A DNA stretch of 64,000 nucleotides from NCBI GenBank assembly GCA_033675265.1, contig JAUJYZ010000825.1, forward strand, positions 248,001 through 312,000. The letters are read 5' to 3'. A program made the translations under genes and the position numbers. Below are positions 60,601 to 64,000 of the stretch, one piece after another (positions within the stretch are counted from its first letter, which is position 1; the number at the start of each line of letters is the position of its first letter). The notes below the pieces were generated by a model that saw nothing but the letters and a program-made list of their open reading frames with translations, was not told the origin of the DNA and did no database searches. The DNA is from Actinostola sp. cb2023 (lineage: Eukaryota > Cnidaria > Anthozoa > Actiniaria > Actinostolidae).

Positions 60601-63071
60601 GGATGTCTACTTGGCCCAACACGTTAATACTCTGTACAGTCAAATTCGCAAGAGAGCCTTAGTACAGGTATGGTGTTCGAATATTTACTTCGTGAACATA
60701 CTCTAAACCAGGCTATCTTATGTCGGTATAGTATAATCGGCGATATATCGGGAATATAGATTCTCAAAGGCATTTTAAAATAATTTTAATTATTTAAAAA
60801 AAATCTTTTAAATAGGAATAATTAAACAAAATTTAAATAAAATTAATGTAAAAAAATTCAGTGTTTGGATATCGGATGAAACACTCTTTCTCGTGTTTGG
60901 TCTCTTACATCGTTCATGATCGTATTAGATCAACGCCGACACTGAATGTGTGGCAATTAATGACCTCGTTCGTCGTGGAAATCTGGGACGATAGAAAAAC
61001 GTGGAATTCCCGATCGTCCTAGATTTTCACGACAAGAGAACCGGGCTTCACCCTGACTGAGAGACGAGTGAGGAAGACTTATTGCTATTCTCTCTCCGAC
61101 GAAACACCTTGAACGAGTTGTTTCAAGGAGTAACGTAATCAAGCATGCAAATATTTGCTTGTCAGGGCTCTCCTTGCACGTTCCCCAACGCTAAGGAACG
61201 GTAAGGTATTCATGTAGCTGCACAAATTGTCCTGGCTATTGTTTTTTTTATGTAAAAACAATACATAGAACGACAATAGAGCAATAGCCATGACTCCCCC
61301 CCCCCCCCCCCGGTGTGGGGGGGGGGGGGGGGGGGGGTTTGGGTGAGGGGATACTCCCTTTGTCAAAGTGGTAGGGGTGATCGGCGGTCGGTTTTGAAAA
61401 CGACCCCCAAAAAGGTACGCATAAATTAAAAGAGCTGTTGAAGCCATGTTCATTTCGACCCCTAAAAGGTACGACCATATATGGCGAAAAAGTGATTGTG
61501 TTGATATCGTTTAATCAGTGACTGGACAACATCTTTCTTCTGTTATTTCATGTTTAATATAACAATTGACCCTAAAAGGTACGGAGTGACGTCACGTAAC
61601 TGACTTTTGAGTCGGATCCCCCTAAAAGGTACACACAGGTCACAGGAAATACCGCCGATCACCCCTACCACTTGGACAAAGGGAGTACCCCCCCCCCCCC
61701 CCCCCCTCCCTCGGGGCCATGACTTTGGTGCAGCTACACGAAGACTTGACCTGAGGAAATCGTAAAGACATTCCAGCGAAACAGCAGTTCTGACATTTCG
61801 AATTCTTTGTAGTACTTCAGTCCTTACTTGTCAGCGGATATGAGTAAAATGGCACGTGCTTTCAATACGTCTGTGCCTCGTTTGGAAGAAGAGCTCTCTC
61901 AGTTGATACTTGATGAGCAAATCAACGCAAGGATCGACTCGCACAATAAGGTAAAGTAGCCTCTACGCATGCGTAGCTCCATCTCTGTCAATCTCGTCCC
62001 CAGAGCCTGCGATCCTTGTGGTCAGCGACAAAGAAACAAATGCTCTAAGTCGACATTTCATCGGCTGCTTTAAATTTGAATCTGCGCATGCGCGTTATTC
62101 CGGAAGTGAAATTCAGTTGAACGTTATTTCAATAATTCGTATCGTTTGACATCGTTGAGCACAAGGACATTGATTTTGTATTTTAGTTTCTCCACTTGAT
62201 CTTGGATGAAAAAACTCTCATGTGTAACACAACGATCGTGATCAGCGATAGATTCTGTGCTAAGAAGTGTTAAATCTTTCGTTACACTCCCTGATTGGTT
62301 TCTAAAGATAGTCACGCATGGTCACGCAATAAAAGAGCCAAACTCTCATGTGTAACACAACGATCGCGATCAGCGATAGATTCTGTGCTAAGAAGTGTCA
62401 AATCTTTCGTTACACTCCCTGATTGGTTTCTTCACTTCGTGATTGCATCTTTACTGTTAAAAGCATCGAGACAATGTATGATGCGTTCTCAAGAACTTAT
62501 TATTTATTTATTAATTACTCGGTGGGCTGCATGTGGCACGCCGAGTTGAAAAATGGGCTTTCTTTTTCTTATGGCCACAAATCGCCAACTGGGTACCAAG
62601 GCGCATGCGCTCTGTGCCGCTGAGGAAACCGAAGGCTCATTGCTAAAGCCCGCCGAGTGAACGCTTATAGAGCGTCTTGTTCATAGAGAGAAGAGCGGGT
62701 TTGAGCACTTACCGTAGTTTGTAACCAGTTTCCCGCATCCTGAGAAAACACAGGAAACCCATCGCCGAGAGATAAAGCCGTTTGATATTTGATTGTCAGG
62801 TGCTGTACGCCCGCGAAGTCGACCATCGGAGTTCTACGTTTGCGAAGGCTTTAGAAATGGGTAAAGACTACAAGAAACGAACAAAAGCGCTAGTATTACG
62901 TGCTGCGATTTTACGCAACCAAATCGTAGTGAAGGCAAGTATTTAGCAATTTGATTGTGTTTTGGTAAAGCATGTCTTCACTGAACTAATCGTGTTTTGT
63001 GCGGGTTGCTTTAGAGCCCTCCTCGAGAGAGTTCAAGTAGTGACATTGGTGGGGCATCTGGAACACGATGA
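51653..63071 (+). CDS. GPS1: COP9 signalosome complex subunit 1 (17 exons)
   Basis: Exons: 51653-51688, 51810-51896, 51991-52091, 54459-54536, 56100-56178, 56624-56685, 57060-57110, 57251-57335, 58256-58333, 58784-58835, 58975-59060, 59392-59486, 59655-59760, 60587-60667, 61813-61950, 62800-62934, 63015-63071. Sum 1407 nt, 468 residues plus TGA; human CSN1 is slightly longer. Conserved blocks include [74 protein letters not shown] and [18 protein letters not shown] (PCI domain), then [14 protein letters not shown] and SPPRESS near the end. Role: scaffold subunit of the COP9 signalosome, which removes NEDD8 from cullins. All introns are GT-AG except intron 16, which has a GC donor (AAG/GCAAGT at 62935). 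Many introns hold repeats; coding exons are intact. Confidence 0.97.
53151..53342. mobile_element. Near-perfect palindromic MITE in GPS1 intron 3
   Basis: AAGAAATATAAAACAGTTTT at the left and its inverse at the right; arms of about 85 bp (GATCTAAACACTTGGGATGT and its inverse) around a short centre. No coding capacity. Confidence 0.8.
53767..53966. mobile_element. MITE family A, copy 3
   Basis: AGAGTCGTTTTCACATGAGT at the left, ACTCATACGAAAATGACT at the right; inner GATTGGTTGAGCAATG and CCGTAACTCC shared with the other copies. Confidence 0.75.
54642..55654. mobile_element. piggyBac-like non-autonomous element (TTAA target)
   Basis: Flanked by TTAA at 54638-54641 and 55655-55658. Ends CCCTTTGACACCC and the inverse of GGGAGTCAAAGGG form a 13-bp inverted repeat (one mismatch). 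CCC-starting ends plus TTAA are the signature of the piggyBac superfamily. Open frames inside (for example 54910-55251) show no recognisable transposase. 1013 bp, GPS1 intron 4. Confidence 0.75.
55673..55860. repeat. (TTCC)n microsatellite
   Basis: Almost pure TTCC run in GPS1 intron 4, with degenerate CT-rich sequence up to about 56099 leading into the exon-5 acceptor. Confidence 0.97.
56349..56517. mobile_element. MITE family A, copy 4
   Basis: AGAGTCGTTTTCGTAAGAGT at the left and ACTCGTACGAAAATGACTCT at the right; shorter interior than the other copies. GPS1 intron 5. Confidence 0.8.
57115..57250. repeat. Two-copy duplication reaching the GPS1 exon-8 acceptor
   Basis: TGTACATATATACAATGTAC, GTGATAATGATGATG and ATAGACTGTCATTGTATTG occur twice, about 65 bp apart. 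The second copy ends in the TATAG acceptor of exon 8. Confidence 0.8.
57356..58185. repeat. (TGAC/TGAA)n degenerate microsatellite in GPS1 intron 8
   Basis: Tetranucleotide repeats, interrupted at about 57575-57645 by TTTAAATAAAGTCTTACTTA, which resembles a LINE 3' tail. TGACTGCCACGTCTGA blocks recur as a larger unit. Confidence 0.9.
59960..60583 (+). repeat. GPS1: 62-bp tandem array ending in the GPS1 exon-14 acceptor
   Basis: About nine units with core TGTAACCATTGTGTTGTC and CACTCATTGGTCAAATGTG and GGGATATCACTGTACCC. The last, partial unit is the polypyrimidine and acceptor segment of intron 13 itself (ATTGTGTTGTTTTTAAG before 60587). The units therefore appear to derive from the 3' end of the intron. 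Confidence 0.9.
61204..61752. mobile_element. Hairpin MITE copy 2, split by a G/C-ended element with 8-bp duplication
   Basis: Outer element as at 43212-43330. The inner element 61296-61716 (421 bp) is flanked by CCATGACT on both sides (61288-61295 and 61717-61724). Its arms are inverse copies (ACTCCCTTTGTCAAAGTGG and GGGGTGATCGGCGGT), with C- and G-runs at the ends. An 8-bp duplication suggests hAT-type mobilisation. GPS1 intron 14. Confidence 0.8.
62213..62431. repeat. Direct duplication in GPS1 intron 15
   Basis: About 90 bp (from ACTCTCATGTGTAACACAAC to CTCCCTGATTGGTTTCT) occur twice, 129 bp apart, with only a few differences. A hairpin-bearing element related to 1324-1385 follows at about 62515-62580. 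Confidence 0.85.
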
Positions 63072-63159
63072 TTGGCGTGACAGTAACGCAAATTCTGACC
63101 TCCGTGACTTTCATGTCACATCTGAGTCTTTATAGCAGTAACGCAAGCTTTGAACTACA

Positions 63160-63790
63160 TTACAGTAACGCAACCTCTGACCTTGATAGTAACGCAACAT
63201 TTGAACGCCATGGCTTCCTGCATAGTAACGCAACATTTGAGCGCCATGGCTCCCTGGATAGTAACGCAACCTCTGACCTTGATCAGTTGTAACGCAACAT
63301 TTGAACGCCATGGCTCCCTGGATAGTAACGCAACATTTGAACACCATGGCTCCCTGGATAGTAACGCAACATTTGAACGCCATGGCTCCCTGGATAGTAA
63401 CGTAACAATTGAACGCCATGGCTCCCTGGATTGTAACGCAACCTCTGACCTTGATCAGTTGTAACGCAACATTTGAACGCCATGGCTCCCTGGATTGTAA
63501 CACAACATTTGAACGCCATGGCTCCCTGGATTGTAACGCAACCTCTGACCTTGATCAGTTGTAACGCAACATTTGAACGCCATGGCTCCCTGGATTGTAA
63601 CACAACATTTGAACACCATGGCTCCCTGGATAGTAACGCAACCTCTGACCTTGATCAGTTGTAACGCAACATTTGAACGCCATGGCTCCCTGGATTGTAA
63701 CACAACATTTGAACACCATGGCTCCCTGGATAGTAACGCAACCTCTGACCTTGATCAGTTGTAACGCAACATTTGAACACCGTGATAGTC
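63160..63790. repeat. 36-bp minisatellite with about 100-bp higher-order unit
   Basis: Core GTAACGCAACATTTGAACGC plus CATGGCTCCCTGGAT (36 bp). From about 63450 a higher-order unit of about 100 bp (two core units plus CTCTGACCTTGATCAGTT) repeats. It starts about 90 bp after the GPS1 stop, so may lie in the 3' untranslated region. ORFs on both strands are repeat artefacts. Nothing recognised from 63790 to 64000. Confidence 0.9.
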
Positions 63791-64000
63791 ACGCAAGTTC
63801 TGTCCTTTGATGGTAACGAAATCTCTAACCGTACAGAAATATGTATGATCGTGACATTACAGGGAGAAAATCTCTGCCGACCTCAACAGTAACGAAATCT
63901 CCGGCCGTGACAATAGCAAATATACCTCAACAAATGTAGGTCTGTGTAGAGTATACAGGTGGTTAATGAAAGTTCGCATAATGATGCTACCACCGATGCT

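Noticed and set aside
63068..63764. ORFs on both strands downstream of GPS1
   Set aside because: 36-bp minisatellite; open frames follow from the repeat.

Overview
The window looks like nuclear DNA of an intron-rich, early-branching animal. The gene set (a polycystin-1/REJ receptor with a SEA domain, DHX40, a DUF229 protein, COP9 subunit 1), the short coding exons joined by GT-AG introns, and the load of palindromic MITEs, hAT, Tc1-like, Penelope-like, piggyBac-like and LINE remnants fit a cnidarian, perhaps a coral or anemone. That assignment is inference. I saw no bacterial genes, rRNA, tRNA or CRISPR.

Layout. 1-3674: intergenic, simple repeats and hairpin elements. 3675-29252 (+): a 19-exon polycystin-1-like gene of about 2595 residues (signal peptide, mucin-like repeats, SEA, REJ, GAIN/GPS, PLAT, 11 membrane segments with a polycystin channel module). 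Its second intron carries a decayed hAT transposon. 30034-43808 (-): a 16-exon DHX40 helicase gene of about 745 residues, convergent with the polycystin gene; intron 1 holds a long inverted-repeat Tc1-like element broken by a Penelope-like fragment. 44781-51197 (-): a three-exon DUF229 membrane-anchored protein with one apparent frameshift. 51653-63071 (+): a 17-exon GPS1/CSN1 gene, divergent from the DUF229 gene across about 455 bp. 63160-63790: a minisatellite downstream of GPS1.

The most striking feature is that several tandem arrays are built on splice junctions. In polycystin intron 10, about 45 copies of a 96-bp unit each carry a copy of the last 51 nt of exon 10, its donor, and a 45-nt intron piece ending in AG. 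In DHX40 intron 2, about 19 units of roughly 82 bp repeat the last 60 nt of exon 2, including the DEAH box, plus the GTAAGT donor. In DHX40 intron 5, ten 84-bp units repeat the acceptor of exon 6. In GPS1 introns 13 and 7, arrays run into the acceptors. The shared pattern suggests a local amplification process that captures exon-intron borders and multiplies splice sites. I know of no name for it.

The genes are not an operon. DHX40 (nuclear helicase) and CSN1 (COP9 signalosome) are housekeeping genes; the polycystin-like protein and the DUF229 protein are predicted membrane or secreted proteins. All exon models come from reading frames, splice consensus and phase agreement, not from transcripts.
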